The notes under the pieces are model-generated. The model saw only the letters and a program-made list of their open reading frames with translations, was not told where the DNA came from and did not search any database. From Paraflavisolibacter caeni (GTDB taxonomy: Bacteria > Bacteroidota > Bacteroidia > Chitinophagales > Chitinophagaceae), in NCBI RefSeq assembly GCF_025628885.1, contig NZ_JAOTIF010000005.1, forward strand, positions 1-64,000: DNA of 64,000 nt, written 5' to 3'. Below, piece by piece: positions 53,845 to 61,713 of the stretch; positions within the stretch are counted from its first letter, which is position 1, and each line of letters begins with the position of its first letter. Made by a program: the position numbers and the translations under genes.

Positions 53845-54180
53845 ATGTATAAGAATAGCGAGGGTTGGGAATAATCGATTTACAGGTCTTCCGGGGCGAA
53901 ATAGCACCCTGCGACCATGTAGTTCAGATTTATGAGAATGGCAAGATATTCTTAGACTCTTTAGAAGGATTTATCGGCTCTGGTTTTATTGCAGGTGATA
54001 GCATTATCATTATTGCAACAAAAGAACATCTTACAGCTTTGGAAGTACGAATTAAAAAACAAGGCTTCAACCTTGATTCTTTATCCCTTACTAACCGATA
54101 CATTGGATTAGATGCAGAAGACACACTTTCCAAGTTTATGGTAAATGGCTGTCCTACAAGAGCAGCCATTTTATTACCAT
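53845..54180 (+). pseudogene. Truncated MEDS-domain (sensory) gene
   Basis: The MEDS pattern is clear: APCDHVVQIYENGKIFLDSL, then FIGSGFIAGDSIIIIATKEH and LDAEDTLSKFMVNGCP. The natural ATG at 53845 (MYKNSEGWE) runs into a stop, and one extra T in the GGGTTGGGA run would join it to the frame of the domain. Near 54160 the similarity ends and the frame continues as antisense of the lactonase gene. MEDS proteins of about 200 residues usually sense small molecules next to regulators. Here both ends are damaged. Confidence 0.7.
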
Positions 54181-54191
54181 TGAGTTTAACT

Positions 54192-55310
54192 TTAATTAGC
54201 CACAAGACCACTGGTGCCTATTGGCAAACCTCCTTCTTCTTCAATCAGTTTTAAACTGCCATCGTTATGTACCGAAAATCCCTGAATAGTATGGCTCCCG
54301 GAAGTTAATATGTATAGGAAATTTGAATGGGAGCTCAAAGCTGCATCTATAGGCCCTTTGCCTGTTTGAGCAGTCATGCCATCGCTATTCAGCAACTCAG
54401 CATCGCCAGTTTGGCTGATGCTATAACCGCTAATGGTGTTGCTTCCAGCGTTGGTAACATAAGCATATTTTTGGTTACCAGTCAATACCGCCCAGCAGGC
54501 TGCGGTTTCTGTAGTGGATTCAGGTCCGTCTATCAAACTTAGATTTGCGTTGCCATCTACATGATATACTGATAAAGCGCTGGCATCGGGAACACTGCCT
54601 GCTGCTTCAGATACAAAAATCTTTCCTTCCTGGCCTACAGCAAATCCAAAAGGAGTGGGAGCTGCTGAGGCAAAGTTATGCACAGCTATTGGTTCACCGG
54701 ATGAATTCAATTCCCAGCTACGGATATTATTAGTTGCTTTTTCGGTTACAATTAAAGCAGTACCGTTATGGGAAAATGAAATTTGTGCAGGGTCGGCTGC
54801 ATTACTGCTCAAAGGCTTGATGGAGTTAGATATAGGTGATAAGGTGCCATTTGAATGAAGATAGAACCCTGCGATATTGCCATCACCTCCTGCATTCAAT
54901 ACATATACCCAGTACCCAAAATTGGTTATGCTGATGGGTTTAGTTCCACCGGAGGCTATCAAGTCGGTTACAGTAAGACTCTTATCATAAACTTTAAGCA
55001 CAGAAATATCATTACTGCCTGAGTTTACGGCAAAAAGCCACTTGTGATTTTCGCTAAGGAACAAAGCCCCTTGGCTGCCCAATCCACTACCAGTTCCTTG
55101 GCCTCCTGTCGGTGTTGTACCGGTAAGTGATAGTAAGCCGCTGGCGTTTCGTTTGTACTGAATAATACTGTTCCCTTTAACTTGATTGTTTAGTGTATAG
55201 ACATTACCGTTATTAAATAAATCGTCAAATTCATCCTTACCATCTTTATGACATGACGAAAGAAGTGTGGCAACAGCAAGCACAGCAACAATTGCTCTGG
55301 TGTTTTTCAT
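54192..55310 (-). CDS. Lactonase-family beta-propeller lipoprotein
   Basis: A 372-residue protein from the internal Met (38th residue of the longest frame), which gives MKNTRAIVAVLAVATLLSSC with a lipobox Cys at 20. Seven-bladed propeller repeats of the lactonase / 3-carboxymuconate cyclase type follow, such as WLFAVNSGSNDISVLKV, YWVYVLNAGGDGNIAGFYL, TEKATNNIRSWELNSSG, YAYVTNAGSNTISGYSI and LYILTSGSHTIQGFSV. It is likely anchored to a membrane facing the periplasm. The enzyme activity is uncertain; many relatives are plain binding propellers. It overlaps the broken MEDS gene at its end and seems intact. Confidence 0.8.
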   Translation of the reverse strand: MKNTRAIVAVLAVATLLSSCHKDGKDEFDDLFNNGNVYTLNNQVKGNSIIQYKRNASGLLSLTGTTPTGGQGTGSGLGSQGALFLSENHKWLFAVNSGSNDISVLKVYDKSLTVTDLIASGGTKPISITNFGYWVYVLNAGGDGNIAGFYLHSNGTLSPISNSIKPLSSNAADPAQISFSHNGTALIVTEKATNNIRSWELNSSGEPIAVHNFASAAPTPFGFAVGQEGKIFVSEAAGSVPDASALSVYHVDGNANLSLIDGPESTTETAACWAVLTGNQKYAYVTNAGSNTISGYSISQTGDAELLNSDGMTAQTGKGPIDAALSSHSNFLYILTSGSHTIQGFSVHNDGSLKLIEEEGGLPIGTSGLVAN

Positions 55311-55581
55311 ACTACAGGTTTTAAAGATTAAAAAAGATAGGCAGCTAAGGATGTGGCACAGTATAGAGCAGTATAGATAGGGTAAGCGAATATTGTTCAG
55401 TGAAGGTGCAACCTTGTACAATGTTGCAAAATTAATTTTTCTATTTCAGTTGCCAGTCGGCTTTGTCGCATTTATTAAAATAGAAACAATAAAGGAAATT
55501 ACTGAGCATGAATTTATGCTGCTCATGAGCATAAAGATTGGTATGTAGTTTTCAATGGAATTGGAGCTGTTGTTTCTTTTT

Positions 55582-55897
55582 CATGTCGTGATGAATGTGG
55601 TAAACATCAAACAGAACATTGCCAGGAATGTGCAAGAGCTTGCAGGAGCTGTATGGAAGAGTGCAGCAGGATGGCAGCCTAGTAAATAGACTTCCAATAT
55701 CCTTTTTTTTAAGGTGAACACTTGACGTTTAAAAGAATAACGTCTAAGTGAAGTATGACGGGTTCATATCTTCGTTCCGCCAGTGACAGTTCTTTTGAAA
55801 GCTGCTGATTCAAATGGCGGAATGGGGATATGAATTCTAATCAACTTCTAATTCTGAAAACAGTAAAGTGGCACAATCACAGCACTGATAAATAAAT
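55582..55897 (+). repeat. About 316-bp repeat, copy 1
   Basis: It begins inside a DUF326 gene tail and continues through two hairpins to GATAAATAA. It matches 57767-58084 along its length with scattered changes and small indels. The first hairpin (55719-55750, CACTTGACGTT / AACGTCTAAGTG) and the second, 72-base hairpin (55763-55834) both keep pairing in the other copy. Confidence 0.85.
55585..55683 (+). pseudogene. C-terminal fragment of a DUF326 four-helix cysteine-rich protein
   Basis: The frame reads CRDECGKHQTEHCQECARAC and RSCMEECSRMAA, then a stop at 55681-55683. This is the last helix pair of a DUF326 copper-binding-type four-helix protein (regular Cys-x3-Cys spacing). There is no start and no N-terminal half. 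It is nearly the same as the end of the gene at 57628. Confidence 0.75.
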
Positions 55898-55906
55898 AGT
55901 GAGAAG

Positions 55907-56062
55907 ATGGCACAACAAGCTGCAGAAGAAATCAGTAATATCATTTGTAATAAAGTTATTCCAGAGTTTGAAGGGTTAAAGACTACAACTGAATTATCTG
56001 CGCTTTGGAGACAAGGTTCATGTCCTGGACTGACAGAGCGCCAGCGGAAAGAATACCTCTAG
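55907..56062 (+). CDS. Small unrecognised ORF (51 residues)
   Basis: ATG at 55907 follows GAGAAG closely. The peptide starts MAQQAAEEISNIICNKVIPE and continues FEGLKTTTELSALWRQ, ending ERQRKEYL. It is charged and predicted helical. It may be a small protein or the remains of a larger one; similar sequence continues past the stop (LAEQS). No family is recognised. Confidence 0.3.
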   Translation: MAQQAAEEISNIICNKVIPEFEGLKTTTELSALWRQGSCPGLTERQRKEYL

Positions 56063-56112
56063 TTATTAGCAGAGCAAAGTACTTAGATTCAGAACAGGGC
56101 ATATAACAATAA

Positions 56113-56220
56113 TATTTGTGAAACGGCTACTCCTGTATTAACTTTCAGCCATAAATTAATAATCAATGGCATGGGTACAATGAAACGGTAGTAACCCAGA
56201 CTTCAGCCGTTTCACAAATA
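56113..56220. repeat. Perfect 16-base inverted repeat upstream of the FAD gene
   Basis: TATTTGTGAAACGGCT (56113-56128) pairs exactly with 56205-56220, with 76 bases between. It stands just before GTTAGGC at 56230, a layout that resembles the folded recombination sites (attC) of integron cassettes. Confidence 0.8.
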
Positions 56221-56228
56221 CTGGTGAT

Positions 56229-57563
56229 CGTTAGGCAACATTTGAGAACGAAAGCGCAGATATGCAAGAATAATTTCATGATTGTAAAATTGTATTGTGA
56301 AAAATCCTTAAGCCATGTACGATGTCATAGTTATTGGTGCCCGCTGTGCCGGTTCACCAACTGCGATGCTGCTTGCACGCAAGGGTTACAAGGTGCTCTT
56401 AGTAGACAAAGTTGCATTTCCGAGTGACACTATCTCAACCCATATCATCTGGCCGCCGGGAGCATCACGGCTGAAGCACTGGGGACTGCTGGACACTATA
56501 CTGTCATCAAACTGCCCGAAAATAAGCAAAGTGACCCTAGACCTTGGTCCATTTGCTTTAACGGGCTCACCCCTTTTCTCTGAAGTTGTGGAGGTGATTG
56601 CACCGAGGCGTACTGTGCTCGATAAAATTTTGGCAGATGCAGCAGTAAATGCCGGCGCAGAACTGCGTGAAAACTGTGTGGTAGAGGAAATTATAATGGA
56701 TGAAAATCGGGTTACGGGCATTCGCTGCCGCAACAAGGGCGGCTCATTAGTCAGGGAGAATGCGCGGATGGTAATTGGTGCAGACGGTAAAAATTCAATT
56801 GTGGCACGGACAGTGGACGCACAGGAGTACAATAGCCGACAGCCACTGACATGCTGGTATTATACTTACTGGAGCGGCATGCCGGTGGAAGATATTGTGT
56901 TATACTCTGTGCCGAACCGGGCTATCGGTGCCATTCCAACGAATGATGGCCTTACCTGCCTTCCTGTGGCATGGCCTGCAAATGAATTTCACGATTACCG
57001 CAGTGACATTGAAGGCAACTACATGAAGACACTAGAACTTAATAAAAGTCTTGCCGAACTGGTACGCCAGGGTAAAAGGGAGGAGCGTTTTTTTGGCATG
57101 GCTGACTTGCGCAACTTCTTTCGTAAATCATCAGGTCCTGGTTGGGCGCTTGTGGGTGATGCAGGCTATCACAAAGACCCTATAACAGCACAAGGCATCA
57201 GCGATGCGATCCATGCAGCCGAAATGCTCACTGATGCACTGGATGCAGGGTTTTCAGGAAAGGAAACGTTGGAGAAAGCGCTGGAGCATTACGAACTGAC
57301 TCGTGATGAAGAGGTAATGCCTATGTATGAATTTACCTGCGATTGGGCAACACTCCAGCCGCCGCCACCTGATATGGAATATCTTTTTACTGCCTTGCGG
57401 GAAAACCAGGTAGAAACTAATCGTTTTATTGGAACTCTCGCTGGAACAGTACCCATTCCTGAATTTTTTTCGCCTGAAAACATACAGCGAATAACCGGTA
57501 CGATGGAAACCGGAAGCAATATTACTTAACATTGATCCTAAACTGATGATAAACGTTGCCTAA
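56229..57563. repeat. Inverted GTTAGGCAAC / GTTGCCTAA boundaries around the FAD gene
   Basis: CGTTAGGCAAC (56229-56239) and GTTGCCTAA (57555-57563) are inverted copies that flank the FAD oxidoreductase gene, 75 bases before its start and 26 bases after its stop. They match the integron core patterns GTTRRRY and RYYYAA(C), with the last base differing on the right. Confidence 0.5.
56315..57529 (+). CDS. FAD-dependent oxidoreductase (FAD_binding_3 / geranylgeranyl-reductase-like)
   Basis: A 404-residue flavoprotein. MYDVIVIGARCAGSPTAMLLA gives the N-terminal FAD Rossmann motif (GxRxAGSxxA in place of GxGxxG, as in this subgroup), MVIGADGKNSIVARTV the DG motif, and WALVGDAGYHKDPITAQGIS and DAIHAAEML the GD motif that holds the FAD ribityl chain. 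The middle is the substrate domain. Relatives hydroxylate or reduce aromatic or isoprenoid compounds. Base composition is richer in GC than the neighbours. It is intact and flanked by inverted repeats, so it may be transferred cargo. Confidence 0.85.
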   Translation: MYDVIVIGARCAGSPTAMLLARKGYKVLLVDKVAFPSDTISTHIIWPPGASRLKHWGLLDTILSSNCPKISKVTLDLGPFALTGSPLFSEVVEVIAPRRTVLDKILADAAVNAGAELRENCVVEEIIMDENRVTGIRCRNKGGSLVRENARMVIGADGKNSIVARTVDAQEYNSRQPLTCWYYTYWSGMPVEDIVLYSVPNRAIGAIPTNDGLTCLPVAWPANEFHDYRSDIEGNYMKTLELNKSLAELVRQGKREERFFGMADLRNFFRKSSGPGWALVGDAGYHKDPITAQGISDAIHAAEMLTDALDAGFSGKETLEKALEHYELTRDEEVMPMYEFTCDWATLQPPPPDMEYLFTALRENQVETNRFIGTLAGTVPIPEFFSPENIQRITGTMETGSNIT

Positions 57564-57625
57564 TCGAGTTGACGACCCTGCCACTTGTAGGTAGCAGGGA
57601 GAGCCTCTCACACGACTGTACGCAG
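57560..57625 (-). mobile_element. Second relic of a group II intron 3' end
   Basis: On the minus strand: GCGTACAGTCGTGTGAGAGG, CTCTCCCTGC, a loop, GCAGGGTCGTC and the ending AACTCGATT, followed by AGGCAACG. It parallels 51917-51997 with about four fifths identity by eye. The right side joins directly to a headless DUF326 gene, so the intron body and the gene's start were probably lost in one deletion. Confidence 0.45.
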
Positions 57626-57627
57626 GA

Positions 57628-57867
57628 AGATGATGTTAAAATGATGGCAAGATGCATTCAATTGGATATGGAATGCGCTGCTATCTGCTATCATCAGCGC
57701 AGCTCATGAGCTTAGGAAGCAGTAAGGCACAGGAGATTTGTCGTATTTGTGCAGATATATGCCAGGCATGTGGTGATGAATGTGGCAAACATCAAACAGA
57801 ACATTGCCAGGAATGTGCAAGAGCCTGCAGTAGCTGTATGGAAGAGTGCAGCAGGATGGCAGCCTAA
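57628..57867 (+). pseudogene. DUF326 cysteine-rich four-helix protein, truncated and frameshifted
   Basis: The sequence starts in mid-gene (DDVKMMARCIQLDMECAAIC), shifts frame near 57695, and goes on SSKAQEICRICADICQACGD, ECGKHQTEHCQECARACSSC and MEECSRMAA to a stop. DUF326 proteins of about 110 residues bind copper through Cys-x3-Cys helices. The first 30 or so residues are missing because the intron relic stands in their place. It is the long version of the fragment at 55585. Confidence 0.75.
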
Positions 57868-58084
57868 TAAATAGATGTCCAATATCCTTTTGTTTTATGG
57901 TGAGCACTTGATGTTTACTTAAAAAGTGAACATCTAAGTGAAGTTTGACGGTTTCATATCTTCGTTCCGTCTGTGACAGTTTCTTCTACGAATGCAGATT
58001 CAACAGGCGGAATGGGGATATGAATTCTAATCTACTTCTAATTTGTAAAACCGCACAATGGCATAATCACTGTGCTGATAAATA
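57767..58084 (+). repeat. About 316-bp repeat, copy 2
   Basis: Second copy of the element at 55582. The hairpin 57905-57940 reads CACTTGATGTT / AACATCTAAGTG and the 72-base hairpin lies at 57953-58024 (TTCATATC, TTCCGTCTGT with ACAGGCGGAA, GATATGAA). Confidence 0.85.
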
Positions 58085-58113
58085 ATTCCACATTTGATAC
58101 ACCCAACTAGCAT

Positions 58114-58564
58114 ATGCAAGAAATGTTTAGGAGGTTTGACATACGTACTGAGATCATACTTGCGATTATGCCTGTATCAATGATTATAGCAGTGTTGATC
58201 TTACTGGAAACCTTTAGTAAGCAGCTGTTGCTATTTTCTTCTCTTGTTTCCAGCGCGGTTCTCATCTGCCTGGATCCCAGACACCCTACGAACTCTTTCT
58301 ATTGCCCAAATGTCGGCTGCTGTTATTGGCTATCTGATGTATCTTTTACTGGGACCAGGTTATTTAACAGCTGACACTTCCATGATCATTGCTATTGCTG
58401 TAATGATTGGTGCTAAAGCTATGCATCCTCCTGCCGTTTCCTCTGCCATGATCTTTGCTTTTCAATACACAAAACCTAATACTCTAATGCTGTTTATTTC
58501 AGCGGTTGTACTGATAGTGATTCTGATAGGACTACAAAGGGCGTCACACTGGCTGATCAGGTAA
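58114..58564 (+). pseudogene. HPP-family membrane protein gene with a frameshift
   Basis: The start MQEMFRRFDIRTEIILAIMP and the first helices up to ICLDPRHPTNS read in one frame. The remainder, RTLSIAQMSAAVIGYLMYLL, MIGAKAMHPPAVSSAMIFAF and WLIR, reads in another. The change falls at 58285-58300, between two CGAACT-like words, so a short deletion is likely. The HPP family has four or five helices and is linked to nitrite uptake in some organisms. Intact neighbours of this kind often stand beside DUF326 genes. Confidence 0.8.
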
Positions 58565-58617
58565 AGTGAACGAGATTTTCAAAGAAGAAAGAAAAAATTG
58601 GCTGAAATAACCACAAA

Positions 58618-58731
58618 ATGCGTGAAGTGATCTGTAATATAGTGGTAGGCATTATAGTACTAGCTACGATTTTAATAAAGATATTTTTAACTGAAGATCC
58701 TTATAGTTGGGGAAAGATTATTATTTGTTAA
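58618..58731 (+). CDS. Possible small single-pass membrane protein (37 residues)
   Basis: ATG at 58618 and TAA at 58729-58731. The peptide MREVICNIVVGIIVLATILI then reads KIFLTEDPYSWGKIIIC. A hydrophobic helix follows a short start, as in tiny membrane proteins. There is no family and no strong ribosome binding site; the region may be plain intergenic DNA. Confidence 0.35.
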   Translation: MREVICNIVVGIIVLATILIKIFLTEDPYSWGKIIIC

Positions 58732-58868
58732 GCAGCTTCGCAAGTATGAATAAGGTGATTTTAAAAATTTTAATTTGACAACGAATTCAAGTTCAGTTAT
58801 TTATTGGTATTTTTCACTGTTGCAAAACAAACATAAACAAATTATACCTCTAAACATTATCGAATACT

Positions 58869-60191
58869 GTGAAAGAAATTATCACTGCTATAAAGAATTT
58901 TTTCAAACATCGTTTTAATCTTGATGAAGATAAAGCGGATGAACGGCAAATTGTGGAAATTATCAAGCGTGACGTGCAATTCAAGGGCACAAATCTTTGG
59001 ACATTGATTTTTGCCATATTCATTGCATCCATTGGATTGAATGTAAATTCCACTGCTGTTATTATTGGCGCGATGCTCATATCACCTTTGATGGGGCCTA
59101 TAATGGGCATTGGACTTGGCATTGGTATTAATGATTTTGATTTGTTAAAGCAGGGGATTAAGAATTTATTGGTTGCGGCAAGTATTAGTGTGATTGCATC
59201 AAGCCTGTATTTCATCATAACGCCATTACATGTTGCGAAATCAGAATTATTAGCCAGGACCACACCTACTATCTGGGACGTTTTCATTGCCTTTTTTGGC
59301 GGTTTAGCAGGTATTGTAGCAGGAACAAGACGGGAGAAAAGTAATGTGATCCCAGGTGTAGCTATAGCCACAGCTTTAATGCCGCCTTTATGTACGGCTG
59401 GTTTTGGATTGGCTACAGGACAATGGTTTTATTTTTTAGGCGCTTTTTACCTGTTTTTTATCAATTGTCTTTTTATATGCCTGGCCACATTTTTAATTGT
59501 CCGCTACTTAAAATTTCATAAAAAGGAATTTGCCACTTTATCACAACAAAAAAGAGTAATCCGCTCTATTTGGTTTATCGTTATCCTGACTATTTTGCCA
59601 AGTATTTACCTGGCCTGGCGAATAGTGCAAAGAACCATATTTGAAGAAAACGCCAAGAGCTTTGTTCAAAATGAATTTAGTTTTCCGCAAACACAGGTAG
59701 TGGATAGGAATTTTAAATTTCAACCCAAGGCATCTTCTATTGAACTATTGCTGATCGGGCAAAGATTACCGGAAAATAAAATTGATTCGCTCCGAAAACG
59801 GATGCACATTTATAATTTGGATAGAACAAATCTTGTGATACGTCAGGGACTGGATGCAAAACAGGAAATAGATCTGGCACAAATAAAAGCAAGTGTATTG
59901 GAAGATGTTTTTAGTAATAGGAAATTGGGAGACACCACGTCCAGTTTTAGTAATAAGCTGGAAATGCCTTTGCCAGACCTGAAAACTGAAATTAAGTCAC
60001 TCTATCCGGACATGAAGGATTTTAGCTTATCGCAATCTGTTGTACAGAGATTGGATACAGTTCACTTTGACACAGTCACCTTATTCGTAGGTAATTTTGA
60101 CAGGTATTTTTCAGCCAGGGAAAGAACAAGGCTCAGGACATGGTTGAAAGAACGCGTTAAAACAGATTCAATAAAACTGATCATTGAATAA
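58869..60191 (+). CDS. DUF389 family membrane protein
   Basis: A 440-residue protein with a GTG start at 58869. The membrane core (about 40-250) has the DUF389 signature IASIGLNVNSTAVIIGAMLI, SPLMGPIMGIGLGIGINDFD, IVAGTRREKSNVIPGVAIAT and ALMPPLCTAGFGLATGQW, with about six helices. The remaining 190 residues form a soluble, mixed alpha/beta end. Function of the family is not settled. The gene is intact, unlike most of its neighbours, and no operon partner is visible. Confidence 0.88.
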   Translation: MKEIITAIKNFFKHRFNLDEDKADERQIVEIIKRDVQFKGTNLWTLIFAIFIASIGLNVNSTAVIIGAMLISPLMGPIMGIGLGIGINDFDLLKQGIKNLLVAASISVIASSLYFIITPLHVAKSELLARTTPTIWDVFIAFFGGLAGIVAGTRREKSNVIPGVAIATALMPPLCTAGFGLATGQWFYFLGAFYLFFINCLFICLATFLIVRYLKFHKKEFATLSQQKRVIRSIWFIVILTILPSIYLAWRIVQRTIFEENAKSFVQNEFSFPQTQVVDRNFKFQPKASSIELLLIGQRLPENKIDSLRKRMHIYNLDRTNLVIRQGLDAKQEIDLAQIKASVLEDVFSNRKLGDTTSSFSNKLEMPLPDLKTEIKSLYPDMKDFSLSQSVVQRLDTVHFDTVTLFVGNFDRYFSARERTRLRTWLKERVKTDSIKLIIE

Positions 60192-60200
60192 ATAACGGGA

Positions 60201-60670
60201 TTATGATAAATCCCTTTTCGACTTGAAAACGAGTTTGGTTGGTGAATTATTTATGATCAACGAGCCTAACCTGCTGTTAAATCCTATGATAGGAGAAGAC
60301 ATCACAAAAGACTATCATTTACCTGTTCAACGACCGTATTATTTGTATTTAAGTATGACTTATTTCCAACGGTTGCGAAATATTGTCCTTCCAGCTTTTT
60401 ATCAGTTGAAGAAACAATAATTCCTTTATTGTTGACGATCAATATAGTCTTAAAGTTTTTTTCCTTCACCATGTCATTAGCATATAAATGTACCTGGTTC
60501 ATGTTTCCATTCATCATCTCGGTGCGTACAGCCCAAACGTAGGGTTTTGCTATCAATTGCAAATAGTGTTTAACTGAGTTGGCAAGCAAGGTTTTCGTTT
60601 GTTCTATTAATTGCTGTTGCTGGACTGCATGCTGCTTCTTTAGTGAATTGATCTGATACCAAACCGCCAT
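60201..60670 (-). pseudogene. Broken cache-like periplasmic sensor gene
   Basis: A frame reads WYQINSLKKQHAVQQQQLIE, VKHYLQLIAKPYVWAVRTEM, KNFKTILIVNNKGIIVSSTD and VEQVNDSLL, then stops. One base further on, the neighbouring frame reads VMSSPIIGFNSRLGSLIINN up to a stop at 60201-60203. This is a small extracellular sensing domain with one base lost. Its beginning (signal anchor) is missing beyond about 60670, where repeat DNA starts. No partner kinase is nearby. Confidence 0.6.
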
Positions 60671-60729
60671 TAAGCTGGGAAGATAATGCATTGTTATGGA
60701 GGTGTCCTTTAGATAGCTTTCTAATGTCA

Positions 60730-60796
60730 CCCCTTCGGGGCTTTTGAGTAGTGGAGGGGGATTGGTGGTACTATATTAATGCCGTCCCTTCGGGAC
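60730..60796. repeat. Short CCCTTCGGG palindromes
   Basis: CCCCTTCGGGG (60730-60740) and GTCCCTTCGGGAC (60784-60796) lie on one side of the IS110 fragment and an inverted CCCGAAGGG (61030-61038) on the other. They resemble dispersed intergenic palindromes of Bacteroidota. Confidence 0.6.
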
Positions 60797-60798
60797 TT

Positions 60799-60984
60799 TC
60801 AGTCTTTATGGCTGTAAAGGCCCTTGAATATTGACCTTGTGTTCAGTGGAAATAAATTGTGCCTGCGATCACCCAGGCCCGTGTGCTTTTCCCGCTCTCC
60901 GCTGCTGTGGCTATCCGGGCAAAGCCCCACAAAGTGGTTCAGGGCATCAAAGCTCTTGAAGCGATGCAGGTCGCCCACTTCCAC
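60799..60984 (-). mobile_element. IS110-family transposase C-terminal fragment
   Basis: The frame reads EVGDLHRFKSFDALNHFVGL and CPDSHSSGEREKHTGLGDRR, matching the C-terminal Transposase_20 part of IS110 elements (LxExGDxxRFxxxxxLxxFxGL-x-PxxxxSG). The DEDD catalytic half is missing. It is a dead insertion-sequence remnant set between CCCTTCGGG repeats. Confidence 0.75.
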
Positions 60985-61239
60985 TAAAAGAGGTCATGGG
61001 CTGAAAAGTCAGTTTTATTTTGTACCTTCCCCGAAGGGTTTCCTTTAGGAGCAGAAGTAAGTTGATTGGTTTTCATTTTTATGCATTTTATGTACAACAA
61101 GTTACTTCTTTGCAGCGCCATTTTAATCGGTGACTACTGCCTTGAGGGAACCCCCTTTTACATATAGACTTGGTATAATAATGTTCCATATCATTATTCA
61201 AGTTTTCAAATCTTAAGTTACAAACAACGTGCTATTCTG

Positions 61240-61683
61240 TTAATAATGACTGGTTGTCAACACTACCTGTCCTCCAGGGTATTGAATTTTGGCTTCATCT
61301 TCTGCGGTAATAAAGAAGCGGTTAGGTTTAAATGATGTAACAGTATTTAAGGTTGCCTTCAGGGTTTTAGTAAGAAAGCCACTGGAGCTTTTTAGCTGTC
61401 CTATATTCTTAATTCCATTCCGCTCTGTTTCTATCCAAACAACATATGTGCTTTTGGGCGGGAGGAGTTTTTCGGGTTCAGCTAAGTTGATGGCACTTAC
61501 TTTAATGGAATAATTCTTATTCCGGTCCTTTTTAACCTTTACTGAACCTTCAGCTGCAGGCACTACGACAGATGACGAAAAGTTTAATTTTCTGGAACAG
61601 GAGTTTAATAGTAACATAAGACTTCCTGCTAATAATATATTTATAAAAATGCTTTGCGAGAAGCTGATTGATTTACTTTGCAT
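61240..61683 (-). CDS. Conserved hypothetical lipoprotein
   Basis: A 147-residue protein with a lipobox LAGSLMLLLNSC placing the acylated Cys at 29. The rest is a compact beta-rich domain (SVVVPAAEGSVKVKKDRNKN, YSIKVSAINLAEPEKLLPP, YVVWIETERNGIKNIGQL and ATLNTVTSFKPNRFFITAED). I know the pattern as a common hypothetical lipoprotein of this family but have no function for it. It is 30 bases downstream of the transpeptidase gene and may be co-transcribed. Confidence 0.7.
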   Translation of the reverse strand: MQSKSISFSQSIFINILLAGSLMLLLNSCSRKLNFSSSVVVPAAEGSVKVKKDRNKNYSIKVSAINLAEPEKLLPPKSTYVVWIETERNGIKNIGQLKSSSGFLTKTLKATLNTVTSFKPNRFFITAEDEAKIQYPGGQVVLTTSHY

Positions 61684-61713
61684 AAAAGAAAACTTTTATT
61701 TTAAAAACTTAGA

